Assembly: GCA_028284065.1 (NCBI GenBank) | Contig: JANQSJ010000003.1 | Location: 124,001 to 188,000 of the forward strand | Reading direction: 5' to 3' | Length of the DNA: 64,000 nt | From: Parvularculaceae bacterium | Lineage (GTDB): Bacteria; Pseudomonadota; Alphaproteobacteria; Caulobacterales; Parvularculaceae | Shown: positions 1 through 8,179 of the stretch, piece by piece | Numbering within the stretch: position 1 is the stretch's first letter | Layout: each line of letters starts with the position of its first letter | The notes under the pieces: generated by a model | Told to the model about the DNA's origin: nothing | The model's input: the letters and a program-made list of their open reading frames with translations, nothing else | Database searches by the model: none | Position numbers and translations under genes: made by a program

Positions 1-561
1 AAGCCCGTTCTTCGCGCAGACCAGAAGGTCCGCCGGCCCGGTCTCGCCGCCATCAGGCAACTTCTGGGGCACGCCTTCGTCGAGCTTTCTAAGGCGCGTA
101 TCCGCCGCGCCGCGGAAGTGAATGACTTCCGCCTCGGGGAACAGGCGCTTCAGATACGCCGCCCGCCGCACGGCGTTGGTGCCGATTTTCAGGCCGGCCG
201 CTTTGGTCTCCATAACCTTCGCCAGGTCGAGCCCCGGACGCAGGACGAGCGCGTCCTCTGGCGCTTCGCGCTTCAGGAACGCGCCGATGACGAAACCCGG
301 CGTTTCTTCATTGCCCGGCATGTCCTTCAGGGAATGCATGGCGCAATCAAGCTCGCCGAAGGTCATCGCCGCGCGGATATCGGCGACGAACGCCCCGCCC
401 TTGCCGCCATGGCGATCGAGCCGGCTCACCTGGTCAACATCGCCGGATGGCTTCATCGGCCGCGCTTCGGCGGGCGCGTCGGGGTCCGCGACCTTCAACA
501 GCCGCACCACTTCGTCGGTCTGGGCGAGCGCCATTGCGCTCGATCTGGTTCCAATTCTCAT
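1..561 (-). CDS. hemC: Hydroxymethylbilane synthase (porphobilinogen deaminase), 5' part only
   Basis: HemC polymerises four porphobilinogen units into hydroxymethylbilane in cytosolic tetrapyrrole synthesis. The minus strand from an ATG at 561 reads MRIGTRSSAMALAQT, then a KGGAFVADIRAAM block, the family signature DCAMHSLKDMP, DALVLRPG, and a RGAADTRLRKLDEGVPQK segment, all in the order expected for HemC. About 187 residues are present; the C-terminus, including the cofactor-cysteine domain, lies beyond the left edge. It is divergent from the acylase gene at 727, with 165 bp between the starts. One small variation is RSSAM where most homologues have RGSPL. Identification is firm; nothing can be said about the missing end. 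Confidence 0.93.
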   Translation of the reverse strand, partial: MRIGTRSSAMALAQTDEVVRLLKVADPDAPAEARPMKPSGDVDQVSRLDRHGGKGGAFVADIRAAMTFGELDCAMHSLKDMPGNEETPGFVIGAFLKREAPEDALVLRPGLDLAKVMETKAAGLKIGTNAVRRAAYLKRLFPEAEVIHFRGAADTRLRKLDEGVPQKLPDGGETGPADLLVCAKNGL

Positions 562-726
562 CGCCGGCCTACTCTGCTGGCCGGCAAACTTCCCGAGTTG
601 CGCGCGCGGATCAAGCGCCGACCGCTGTCCGCGCCGCGCGCGGCGCCGGCCCGTGGTGACGAGGCGCAGCGGCCATGGCAGAACCACGCTCAGGACTTTG
701 GTAAAAATCAAGTTGGAGGGGCATCG

Positions 727-3159
727 ATGGGCATTCTGAAATGGGCGGGCATAGGCGTTGTCGCGATCCTGGCGGCGCTCGCCGTGGCGGCCGGCGTCGT
801 TTGGACCGGCGCAACGTCCGCCGGCGCGCCCTATGAGGGCGATTACGCCGTCGCCGGCCTCTCGGGCCCGGCGCGGATCGTGCGCGACGAAAACGCCGTG
901 CCCCACATCGAGGCGGCGTCCGGCGACGCCGCCTATTTCGCCCTCGGCTTCGCCCACGCCCAGGACCGCCTCTGGCAGATGGATCTGACACGCCGGCAGA
1001 CGCAAGGACGCCTCGCCGAGTTGTTCGGAGAGGCCGCCCTAGACAGCGACATCAATTTTCGCGCGTTCGATTTCAGGGCGAATATCGAGGAAACGCTCGC
1101 CGCGCTTCCGGCGGAAGACGTGAGGACGATTGAGGCGTACGCCGCGGGCGTAAACGCCTGGATCGCGCACCCGGACTTTCGTTTGCCTGCGGAATACCGG
1201 CTGACCTTCACGCAGCCCGAGCCATGGACCGCGGCCGATACGCTGTTCGTTCAGAAGGCGGTCTGGAGCACGCTCAGCCTCAATTCGAGGCTTGAGAGAA
1301 CCCGGGCGACGCTTGCCGCTAACGCGTCCGACGCGATCAGGGACGCCTATATCCGTCCCTATCCGGAGGATGGACATGTGGCGATGGCCTGGCCCGACCT
1401 CGCCCGCACCCTTGGCCTGCCGGTCGACGGCCCGGATTCGGTCGTGGCCGAGGCAGAAGAGGGAGCCGAAGCCGCGCCAGACGCCGCGATCCTCTCCGAA
1501 CCCGCGCAGGAGAACTCCAACAACTGGGTGGTTTCCGGTTCACGGACCAAAAGCGGGGCGCCCATGCTGGCTGACGACCCTCATCTCGGCCTCACCATGC
1601 CGGGCTTCTGGTACCTCGCGCACCTCAAAATCGGCGACCGGAACGTCTGGGGCGGCACGATACCTGGCATTCCGGGCGTCATCATCGGCCGCACCGACGT
1701 CGTTTCCTGGGGCGTGACCAACAACCGAACCGACGTGCAGGATCTTTATCTTGAGCGTCGCAATCCGGAAAACGACGGCGAATACGCAACGCCGGACGGC
1801 TGGGCCGCATTCGAGACCCGCGAAGAGATTATCAAAGTGCGTTTCGGCGAGGATGTCGTGCGCACCTACGCGAAGACGCGCCATGGGCCGGTCATCCCGG
1901 CAGATGTCCTGACGCCGAGCTTCCTTCCCGACGACACTGCGCTCGCAATGCAGTGGACCGCGTTACAAGGTCCGGACACGACCATCAGCGCCATGATGAA
2001 CAATTACGATGTCGATACGCTGGATGCATTCATCGAGACGCTGCGCGATAACTATATCGGCCCAGTGCAGAACCTCGTTTTCGCCCATAAGGACGGCGGC
2101 GCCGGCCTCATGGTCGTCGGCCGCGCGCCGATCAGGAAGCCGGAGCACGAGACGAAGGGCCTTGCGCCAGCCGACGGCGCCAACCCCGCCAATGACTGGG
2201 CCGGCTACATTCCAGGCGAGCTTGCGCCGCTCGTCATCAACCCCTCATCCGGCGCCCACGTCACCGCCAACGCCAAGACGACGCCGGACGAGTATCCTTA
2301 CGTGCGGGCGATCGACTTCTCCAATCCCTCGCGCCAGCAACGCATCCAGAACCTGCTCGATGCAACGCCGCGCCACGATTTCGATACGTTCAGGGACATT
2401 CATCTCGACCTCGGCACCACGAATGTCGGTCGACTGAAGGACCTGCTTCTCCGGGCCGAAACCGACGACGCCGCTAGCCTCAAAGCGCTTGATATCCTTA
2501 GGGACTGGGACGGACGCTGGACCGGAGACGCTCTCGGGCCGCTCGTTTACGCCACGTGGACGAAGGCGCTTTCGCGCGCCGCCTATGAAGACGATTTCGG
2601 AGAGCTGTTTGATCGGTTCTGGGGCTATGGCCCGGACTTTCTGGCGGACATGCTTGACCGCGACATGGGCGAAATCTGCGACGACGCCCGCACCGAACCA
2701 GCCGAAACGTGCGCGGATATTCTCGCCTCAAGCCTAAAGGCCGCCGCCGCTGAGCTTGAAGCCGTCCATGGCGATGAGCTCTCCAGGCCCTGGGGCGAAA
2801 TCTACGTTACGCGCCACGAGCATCTGGGGCTCGGCTTTCTGCCGGTCATCGGCAAAAAACTCTCCCGCGCGACGCCGCGCGCCACAGGACCCGACGCGCC
2901 GAATGTCGGCTATTTCGGGTTCGATGACCTGCCTGAGGCGGCCTATGGCGGGCATGGCGCGAGCCTTCGCATGATCTTCGACATGAGCGACCCGGACAAG
3001 TCGTGGTTCTCGCTGCCGAACGGGCAGTCCGGGCACTTTACATCGCCGCATTACGACGACCTTCAGCAGATCTGGCTCGCCGGCGACTACATAACGATCG
3101 GGACGGATATCGACGCGATCGAGAATGCGCGCGTCATCGAACTGGCGCCGACGCAATGA
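727..3159 (+). CDS. Penicillin acylase family (Ntn hydrolase) protein
   Basis: An 810-residue self-processing amidase precursor. Residues about 5-27 form an N-terminal hydrophobic segment (signal peptide or anchor), so it should act outside the cytoplasm. The alpha-chain region (FAHAQDRLWQMDLTRRQTQG) is followed by a spacer and the junction NSNNWVVSGSRT. Ser264 of that motif would become the N-terminal nucleophile after autocleavage, as in penicillin G acylase and quorum-quenching AHL acylases. The beta-chain GxxIPGxPGVIIGRTDVVSWG stretch is also present. I chose the ATG at 727 because a good ribosome site (TTGGAGG) sits just upstream; the open frame runs back to 118 but that part is antisense to hemC. 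Substrate is unknown: beta-lactam, N-acyl homoserine lactone and other amides are all possible. Confidence 0.9.
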   Translation: MGILKWAGIGVVAILAALAVAAGVVWTGATSAGAPYEGDYAVAGLSGPARIVRDENAVPHIEAASGDAAYFALGFAHAQDRLWQMDLTRRQTQGRLAELFGEAALDSDINFRAFDFRANIEETLAALPAEDVRTIEAYAAGVNAWIAHPDFRLPAEYRLTFTQPEPWTAADTLFVQKAVWSTLSLNSRLERTRATLAANASDAIRDAYIRPYPEDGHVAMAWPDLARTLGLPVDGPDSVVAEAEEGAEAAPDAAILSEPAQENSNNWVVSGSRTKSGAPMLADDPHLGLTMPGFWYLAHLKIGDRNVWGGTIPGIPGVIIGRTDVVSWGVTNNRTDVQDLYLERRNPENDGEYATPDGWAAFETREEIIKVRFGEDVVRTYAKTRHGPVIPADVLTPSFLPDDTALAMQWTALQGPDTTISAMMNNYDVDTLDAFIETLRDNYIGPVQNLVFAHKDGGAGLMVVGRAPIRKPEHETKGLAPADGANPANDWAGYIPGELAPLVINPSSGAHVTANAKTTPDEYPYVRAIDFSNPSRQQRIQNLLDATPRHDFDTFRDIHLDLGTTNVGRLKDLLLRAETDDAASLKALDILRDWDGRWTGDALGPLVYATWTKALSRAAYEDDFGELFDRFWGYGPDFLADMLDRDMGEICDDARTEPAETCADILASSLKAAAAELEAVHGDELSRPWGEIYVTRHEHLGLGFLPVIGKKLSRATPRATGPDAPNVGYFGFDDLPEAAYGGHGASLRMIFDMSDPDKSWFSLPNGQSGHFTSPHYDDLQQIWLAGDYITIGTDIDAIENARVIELAPTQ

Positions 3160-3182
3160 GCCGGAAACGGAGTAATGGTGGA

Positions 3183-3300
3183 ATTCTGGCGTCATCCTGA
3201 CGCAAGTCAGGATCCAGTTTCAGAATCGAAGGGCGAAAAAACTCTGGATACTGACTCTGCGCGCCTGACGGCGCTTGTTCAGGATAACGGGTTGGTCTTT
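3183..3300. repeat. Intergenic dispersed-type repeat with hairpin
   Basis: The gap between the convergent acylase and ilvN genes contains a perfect 8 bp stem, ATCCTGAC (3194-3201) and GTCAGGAT (3206-3213) with a GCAA loop, then partly related copies further on (CTGGATACTGAC, TTCAGGATAAC). This wording resembles short interspersed palindromes common between alphaproteobacterial genes. It lacks a clear T-run, so a terminator role is possible but unproven. Confidence 0.5.
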
Positions 3301-3310
3301 GCGGAAGGCG

Positions 3311-3859
3311 TCAGTCCTTCGCGACGCCGCGGCGAATGGACAGGAGGCCGGTGCGCGACACTTCCGACAGACCGAGCGGGCGCATCAGGTCGATAAAGGC
3401 GTTCACCTTGTCGCGCGCGCCCGTCACTTCGAACACGAATGATGAGTGCGTTATGTCAACGGCGCGGGCGCGGAAGATCTCCGCCATGCGCATCGCCTCG
3501 ACCCGGTGATCGCCCTCGCCGACCACCTTGATAAGGGCCAGCTCCCGCTGCAGCGCGTCCTCCTCCGCCGAGACGTCAACGACCCGCCGCACCGGAATGA
3601 GGCGCCCCAGTTGCAGCTTGATCTGCTCGATCGTCGACGGCGCGCCGCGCGTGACGACCGTGATGCGCGAACGGTGACGCTTAACGTCTGTCTCCGCCAC
3701 GGTGAGGCTTTCGATATTGTATCCGCGTGCGGAGAAAAGTCCGACGACGCGCGCAAGCGCCCCCGGCTCATTGTCGACGATGATCGCGAGAATGCTCTCG
3801 GCGAGATCTTCCGCCTCCGCCTGGACGGGATAGACGGATTGGGATGGGTCGAGGCTCAT
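3311..3859 (-). CDS. ilvN: Acetolactate synthase small (regulatory) subunit
   Basis: A 182-residue regulatory partner of acetohydroxyacid synthase, which it activates and makes sensitive to valine feedback. An ACT domain starts near residue 20 (AIIVDNEPGALARVVGLFSA, then RGYNIESLTV) and is followed by the usual C-terminal ALS_ss domain (ELALIKVVGE). Length is typical for the IlvH/IlvN family (about 160-185). Its ATG overlaps the ilvB stop by 4 bp, so the two are translationally coupled. It is the last gene of the minus-strand block; a short hairpin repeat lies 100 bp downstream. Confidence 0.96.
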   Translation of the reverse strand: MSLDPSQSVYPVQAEAEDLAESILAIIVDNEPGALARVVGLFSARGYNIESLTVAETDVKRHRSRITVVTRGAPSTIEQIKLQLGRLIPVRRVVDVSAEEDALQRELALIKVVGEGDHRVEAMRMAEIFRARAVDITHSSFVFEVTGARDKVNAFIDLMRPLGLSEVSRTGLLSIRRGVAKD

Positions 3860-5664
3860 ACGAGACTGCGTCCTTCCGCGCCGATCTCCTCGCCCGTCAC
3901 CGACCCGCCGAGGAGCATCTCATTGTGCGCCGCGCCCGACGGGATCATCGGGAAAACGTTCTCCTCCTGCGTGACGACGCAGTCGAAAATGACCGGCTTC
4001 GGCGTCTCGATCATGGTCCGGATTTTATCGTCGAGCTCCGCCGGCGTCGTCGCGCGCAGGCCAATCGCGCCATAGGCCTCAGCGAGCTTCACGAAGTCGG
4101 GCAGCGCGTCGGAATAGGAATGCGCATAGCGCCGATCATGCAGGAGCTCCTGCCACTGGCGCACCATGCCGAGATAGGAGTTGTTCAGAATAAAGATTTT
4201 GACCGGCAGGCCGTACTGCACGGCCGTTGACATCTCCTGCATGGTCATCTGCACCGAGCCGTCGCCGGCGATGTCGACGACAAGGCCGTCCGGGTGCGCC
4301 GCCTGCACGCCCACCGCCGCAGGCAGGCCGTATCCCATGGTGCCGAGCCCGCCGGAGGTCATCCAGCGGTTCGGCGCCTCAAACGGGAAATGCTGAGCCG
4401 CCCACATCTGGTGCTGGCCGACCTCCGTCGTCACGAAGACGTCGCGGCCCTTCGACAGCTCATAGAGACGCTGAATGGCGTATTGCGGCTTGATCGCCGT
4501 ATCGGAGCGTTCGTAGGCGAACGAGTTGACGGCGCGCCATTCGTCGATCCGCGCGCGCCAGTCGGCGAGCCGGCCGTTCTCCGGCGGCTCCGCGCCGGCC
4601 CGCCTCTTCCATTCAGCGCCGAGCGCACATAGCGCATCGTCGGCATCGCCGATTAGCGCGATATCGACAGGCACGTTCTTGTTGATCGAGGACGGATCAA
4701 TGTCGATATGGATTTTTCGCGAGGCGGGCGAGAACGCGTCAAGTCGGCCGGTCACGCGGTCGTCGAAGCGCGCGCCGACGCAGATCATAAGATCGCAGTC
4801 ATGCATGGCGTTGTTTGCTTCATAGCTGCCATGCATGCCCAGCATGCCAAGCCATTGCGGATCGGACGCCGGATAGGCGCCGAGCCCCATAAGCGTCGAG
4901 GTGATCGGAAAGCCCGTCGCCCGGACAAGCTCGCGCAGCGACTCGCTGGCGGCGGGGCCGGCGTTGATGACGCCGCCGCCCGTATAGAAAACCGGCCGGC
5001 GCGCCCGCCGCATCAGGTCGACCGCCATCTCCACGTCGCGCGCGCGCAGTTCAGGCTTCAGCCCCGCCTCGCGCAAGACGGCGTCGCCCTTCGCGACATA
5101 GGGCGCCTCCTCGAACTGCACATCCTTCGGCACGTCGATGAGGACCGGACCCGGCCTGCCGGCCAGCGCCACATGAAACGCTTCGTGCACGATGGTCGGC
5201 AATCTGTGGGCGGATGGTACGAGGTAATTATGCTTGGTGCAGGCGCGCGTAATGCCGACCGTGTCGCACTCCTGGAATGCGTCAGTGCCGATGAGCTTGC
5301 GCGCCACTTGTCCTGAAATGCAGACGATCGGCACCGAATCCAGCAGCGCGTCGGCGAGGCCCGTGACGGCGTTCGTCGCGCCCGGACCGGACGTGACGAG
5401 CACGACGCCCGGCTTGCCGGTGGAGCGGGCGTAGCCTTCGGCCATGTGCGCCGCGCCCTGCTCGTGCCGCACGAGGATGTGCCGGATCGTATCGCGCCGA
5501 TGCAGCGCATCGTAGATCGGCAGGACAGCGCCGCCCGGATAGCCGAAGATCGTGTCGACGCCCTGTTCCTCCAGCGCATCGAGGAGAAGCTCCGCCCCCG
5601 CCTTGACGATCCTTTCGTCAGGCTTCGGCGTCTTGTTCTTCGCTCTTGTGTCCGTCGCGCCCAT
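3856..5664 (-). CDS. ilvB: Acetolactate synthase large (catalytic) subunit
   Basis: A 602-residue TPP- and FAD-dependent enzyme joining pyruvate with pyruvate or 2-oxobutyrate, the first common step to valine, leucine and isoleucine. The catalytic glutamate is Glu68 (RHEQGAAHMAEGYAR); the central FAD domain follows; the TPP/Mg motif begins GDGS at 467-470. Length matches IlvB/IlvI. It sits 6 bp after the ilvC stop and overlaps ilvN. The first 20 residues (rich in K, T and D) are a variable extension seen in many homologues. Control is probably through the attenuator upstream of ilvC, since no terminator or promoter is visible between the three genes. Confidence 0.97.
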   Translation of the reverse strand: MGATDTRAKNKTPKPDERIVKAGAELLLDALEEQGVDTIFGYPGGAVLPIYDALHRRDTIRHILVRHEQGAAHMAEGYARSTGKPGVVLVTSGPGATNAVTGLADALLDSVPIVCISGQVARKLIGTDAFQECDTVGITRACTKHNYLVPSAHRLPTIVHEAFHVALAGRPGPVLIDVPKDVQFEEAPYVAKGDAVLREAGLKPELRARDVEMAVDLMRRARRPVFYTGGGVINAGPAASESLRELVRATGFPITSTLMGLGAYPASDPQWLGMLGMHGSYEANNAMHDCDLMICVGARFDDRVTGRLDAFSPASRKIHIDIDPSSINKNVPVDIALIGDADDALCALGAEWKRRAGAEPPENGRLADWRARIDEWRAVNSFAYERSDTAIKPQYAIQRLYELSKGRDVFVTTEVGQHQMWAAQHFPFEAPNRWMTSGGLGTMGYGLPAAVGVQAAHPDGLVVDIAGDGSVQMTMQEMSTAVQYGLPVKIFILNNSYLGMVRQWQELLHDRRYAHSYSDALPDFVKLAEAYGAIGLRATTPAELDDKIRTMIETPKPVIFDCVVTQEENVFPMIPSGAAHNEMLLGGSVTGEEIGAEGRSLV

Positions 5665-5670
5665 CGCCCG

Positions 5671-6678
5671 TCACTCCGTCGCGGCGTTGCCGCCCTTCAG
5701 CCACGCCATCCGCTCGCGGAGATCTTTGCCCACTTCCTCTATCGGATGGTTAAGATCAGCCTCGAGCATCTTCTCATAGCGAACTTTCCCGGTCTGGTTC
5801 TCCAGAATCCAGTTCTGGGCGAAGGTGCCGTCCTGAATGTCTTTCAGGACGCCCCGCATGCGCTCGCGCGCGCCCTCGTCGATGACCCGCGGGCCGGAGA
5901 CGAGATCCCCGTAAATGGCGGTCTCGGAAATGAACTCATGCATCTTGGCGAGCCCGCCCTCATAGAGGAGGTCGACGATGAGTTTCAGCTCATGCAGGCA
6001 TTCATAATAGGCGACTTCCGGCGCATAGCCCGCCTCGGTCAGGGTCTCGAAGCCGGCGAGGATAAGCTCGGTCGCGCCGCCGCAGAGGACCGCCTGCTCG
6101 CCGAAAAGGTCCGTCTCCGTCTCTTCGCGGAAGCTCGTCTCGATTGCGCCTGCGGTCGTGCCGCCAATGAGGCGGGCGTAGGCGAGCGCCCGCTCGCGCG
6201 CCTTGCCGGTGGCGTCCTGATGCACGGCGAAAAGACAGGGCACGCCGCGGCCGCGCTCATATTCCCGGCGAACGAGATCGCCCGGCCCCTTCGGCGCGAC
6301 CATGATGACGTCGACGTCCGCCGGCGGCGTCACGCGGCCATAAAGGATGGTGAAGCCGTGGGCGAAGGCGAGCGCGTCGCCGGCGGAAATGTTGGGCGCA
6401 ATCTCTTCCCGGTACAGTTTCTCGTGGGTCATGTCGGGCGTCAGGATCATGATCGTCTTCGCCGCTTTCGCCGCCTCGGCGATCGGCGCGGTCTTCAGCC
6501 CGTCCTCCGACGCCTTTTTGTCGCCGGCGCCGCCCGGACGCACGCCGACGATCACATCGCAGCCCGAGGCGTGCAGGTTCATGGCGTGCGCGCGCCCCTG
6601 GCTGCCAAAGCCGATGATGGCGACGGGGCCATCCTTCATCGCCTGCGGATTGGCGTCATCGTCCGTGTAGATCTTCAT
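5671..6678 (-). CDS. ilvC: Ketol-acid reductoisomerase (NADP+), class I
   Basis: A 335-residue enzyme isomerising and reducing acetolactate or acetohydroxybutyrate. The Rossmann motif [15 protein letters not shown] occupies residues 21-35 and the NADP loop is VGVRPGG. His107 lies in AFAHGF; the metal ligands fall in ETDLFGEQ and [13 protein letters not shown], matching the short class I form that has a single knotted domain. The gene is transcribed first of the ilv trio, an order (C-B-N) different from the more common B-N-C. A leader-peptide attenuator lies just upstream (6783-7038), and a 15 bp tandem repeat fills most of the space before the start. Confidence 0.97.
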   Translation of the reverse strand: MKIYTDDDANPQAMKDGPVAIIGFGSQGRAHAMNLHASGCDVIVGVRPGGAGDKKASEDGLKTAPIAEAAKAAKTIMILTPDMTHEKLYREEIAPNISAGDALAFAHGFTILYGRVTPPADVDVIMVAPKGPGDLVRREYERGRGVPCLFAVHQDATGKARERALAYARLIGGTTAGAIETSFREETETDLFGEQAVLCGGATELILAGFETLTEAGYAPEVAYYECLHELKLIVDLLYEGGLAKMHEFISETAIYGDLVSGPRVIDEGARERMRGVLKDIQDGTFAQNWILENQTGKVRYEKMLEADLNHPIEEVGKDLRERMAWLKGGNAATE

Positions 6679-6699
6679 GTCCTGTCATCCCTGCTCGAT

Positions 6700-6744
6700 T
6701 TCGACTTCTGCGCCTTCGACTTCTGCGCTTTCGACTTCTTCGCT
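6700..6744. repeat. Three tandem copies of a 15 bp unit in the ilvC leader
   Basis: On the plus strand the unit is TTCGACTTCTGCGCC at 6700-6714, repeated with one or two changes at 6715-6729 and 6730-6744. It lies between the attenuator terminator and the ilvC start. Read on the minus strand in one frame it would encode KSKAQ-type repeats, and that frame stops exactly over the ilvC ATG, but the frame runs through the terminator hairpin and I do not call it a gene. Confidence 0.8.
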
Positions 6745-6782
6745 TTCGGCTGGCGCGCCGCCGCGCCGCGGCCTATCGGCCA

Positions 6783-6817
6783 ACAAAAAACCCGCTTGCC
6801 GGATCGGGAAGCGGGTT
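6783..6817 (-). terminator. Intrinsic terminator of the ilv attenuator
   Basis: Reading the minus strand, AACCCGCTT (6817-6809) pairs perfectly with AAGCGGGTT (6797-6789) across an 11-base loop, and six T residues follow directly. It stands upstream of ilvC and downstream of the leader-peptide stop codon by 26 bases, the standard place for an attenuator. Confidence 0.85.
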
Positions 6818-6843
6818 CGACGGTCGGGCGTTTCGCTTGCTGC

Positions 6844-7038
6844 TCAGCCGACGTCCTCCCGCGCGTCCCCAATAAGGACGCGCACGGTCAGTACGACCGG
6901 CAGGACGCGGAGCGTTGCGCCGGCGCCGCAAAGCGCCGCCCCAGTTCCCTCGCTCGTCTCCGCCAGACTTAGCATTTTGTGCCCCGTTTCGCTGCGGTCG
7001 CGAAACATAAGCGCGAACATGGGCCGAGAACAACCCAT
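6844..7038 (-). CDS. ilv operon leader peptide (attenuator)
   Basis: A short frame of up to 64 codons between proB and ilvC. Residues 43-56 read LRVLPVVLTVRVLI: ten of fourteen are Leu, Val or Ile, the end products of the ilv pathway. The stop is followed after 26 bases by an intrinsic terminator. A second perfect 8 bp stem (minus strand 6883-6876 with 6868-6861) overlaps the last Val/Leu/Ile codons and could be the competing pause structure. Together these are the parts of ribosome-mediated attenuation: stalling on scarce charged Leu/Val/Ile tRNAs would let transcription into ilvC. The start is uncertain; ATGs at codons 1, 7, 11 and 22 are possible and a shorter peptide is likely. That this leader controls ilvC-B-N is inferred from position. 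Confidence 0.7.
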   Translation of the reverse strand: MGCSRPMFALMFRDRSETGHKMLSLAETSEGTGAALCGAGATLRVLPVVLTVRVLIGDAREDVG

Positions 7039-7054
7039 GCCCCGCCAAAAAATC

Positions 7055-8179
7055 TCAGCCTATCAGAACGAGATCGTCGCGATCAATGACGGCGTCCCGC
7101 CGGCGATAGCCGAGAATGCGCGCGACCTCTTCCGACGACCGGCCGGCCATGAGACGCAAATCGCTCGCGTCGAACGAGGCGAGGCCCTTCGCGACGGCTT
7201 CGCCCGCCGGTCCGCGCACGACGACGACGTCGCCGAGTTGAAAGCCGCCGTCGACGGCGGCGACGCCGACCGGCAACAGGCTCGCGCCGGATTTCAGCGC
7301 TGCGACCGCGCCGGCGTCGATGCGGATTTCGCCGCCCGAGCCTTGAAGGTTGCGAATCCAGGTCTTGCGCGCCGCCTCCGGCTTTCCGTCGGCGCGGAAC
7401 AGCGTCGCGCGCGCATTCTCTTTGAGGCGGGAGAGCGGCGATGCGACGCCTTTTGCGATGACGGTCGCGCACCCCGCGACGCGGGCGATCTTGGCGGCGG
7501 CGACCTTGGTGGCCATGCCGCCCGCCCCGTCGCCATCGGGCTTCGACGCGCCGCCCGCCATCGCCTCGATCGACGCGTCGATATCGTCCACCTCGGCCAG
7601 GAACTCCGCATCCGGATGGGCCGCCGGGTCGGCGGCGTAAAGTCCGTCGACGTCGGACAGAATGACCAGCGCCTCAGCGGTGACAAGCTCCGCGGCGTGC
7701 GCGGCGAGGCGGTCATTGTCGCCGTATCGAATTTCGCTTGTGGCGACGGTGTCATTCTCATTTACGATTGGCGCGACGCCTTCTTCGAGGAGCGCGTTCA
7801 GCGTCGCCCGCGCATTCAGGTAGCGCCGCCGGCGGCGCGTATCGTCGAGGGTGAGGAGCGCCTGCCCCACCGTCACGCCAAAAGGCGCAAAGGCGCGCGC
7901 CCAGGCGTCGATGAGGCGGGCCTGGCCGACGGCCGAGGCGGCCTGTTTCTGATCGAGCCGCAGCGCGCCGCGGCGGCCGAGGGCGCGACGGCCGATGGCG
8001 ACCGCCCCTGAACTGACGACGACGACCTGGCGCCCCCCTCCCCGCAATGCGTGGATGTCGGCGGCGAGGCTTTCAAGCCAGGCGCTGTCGGGCGCGCCGT
8101 CTTCCGCTATTATCAGCGAGGACCCGACCTTCACGACAATGCGGCGCGCCTGCTCGACCGCCGCCCAGGCGGCGCTCAT
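7055..8179 (-). CDS. proB: Glutamate 5-kinase
   Basis: A 374-residue kinase making gamma-glutamyl phosphate, the first step of proline synthesis. The amino acid kinase fold starts at residues 13-22 (RIVVKVGSSL), continues with VVVVSSGAVAIG and the NENDTVA and YGDNDRLAA substrate-site segments, and the C-terminal PUA domain occupies roughly residues 285-370. Length is that of full PUA-containing ProB. Its ATG overlaps the stop of the upstream homoserine dehydrogenase fusion, so it is co-translated with methionine/threonine genes rather than with proA or obgE, its usual partners; neither is in the window. Confidence 0.96.
   Translation of the reverse strand: MSAAWAAVEQARRIVVKVGSSLIIAEDGAPDSAWLESLAADIHALRGGGRQVVVVSSGAVAIGRRALGRRGALRLDQKQAASAVGQARLIDAWARAFAPFGVTVGQALLTLDDTRRRRRYLNARATLNALLEEGVAPIVNENDTVATSEIRYGDNDRLAAHAAELVTAEALVILSDVDGLYAADPAAHPDAEFLAEVDDIDASIEAMAGGASKPDGDGAGGMATKVAAAKIARVAGCATVIAKGVASPLSRLKENARATLFRADGKPEAARKTWIRNLQGSGGEIRIDAGAVAALKSGASLLPVGVAAVDGGFQLGDVVVVRGPAGEAVAKGLASFDASDLRLMAGRSSEEVARILGYRRRDAVIDRDDLVLIG

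Noticed and set aside
118-726. 5' extension of the acylase reading frame
   Set aside because: Antisense to hemC, no signal-like features, and a proper ribosome site and hydrophobic leader occur at 727.
3183-3300. Hairpin repeat as intrinsic terminator of the acylase or ilvN
   Set aside because: Stem is good but no T-run follows on either strand at the right distance.
6675-6872. 65-codon minus-strand frame with KSKAQ repeats ending over the ilvC start
   Set aside because: Starts with TTG and runs through the attenuator terminator; kept only as a repeat observation.
5446-6972. 508-codon plus-strand frame
   Set aside because: Lies antisense to ilvB, ilvC and the ilv leader; composition is that of a GC-rich shadow frame.
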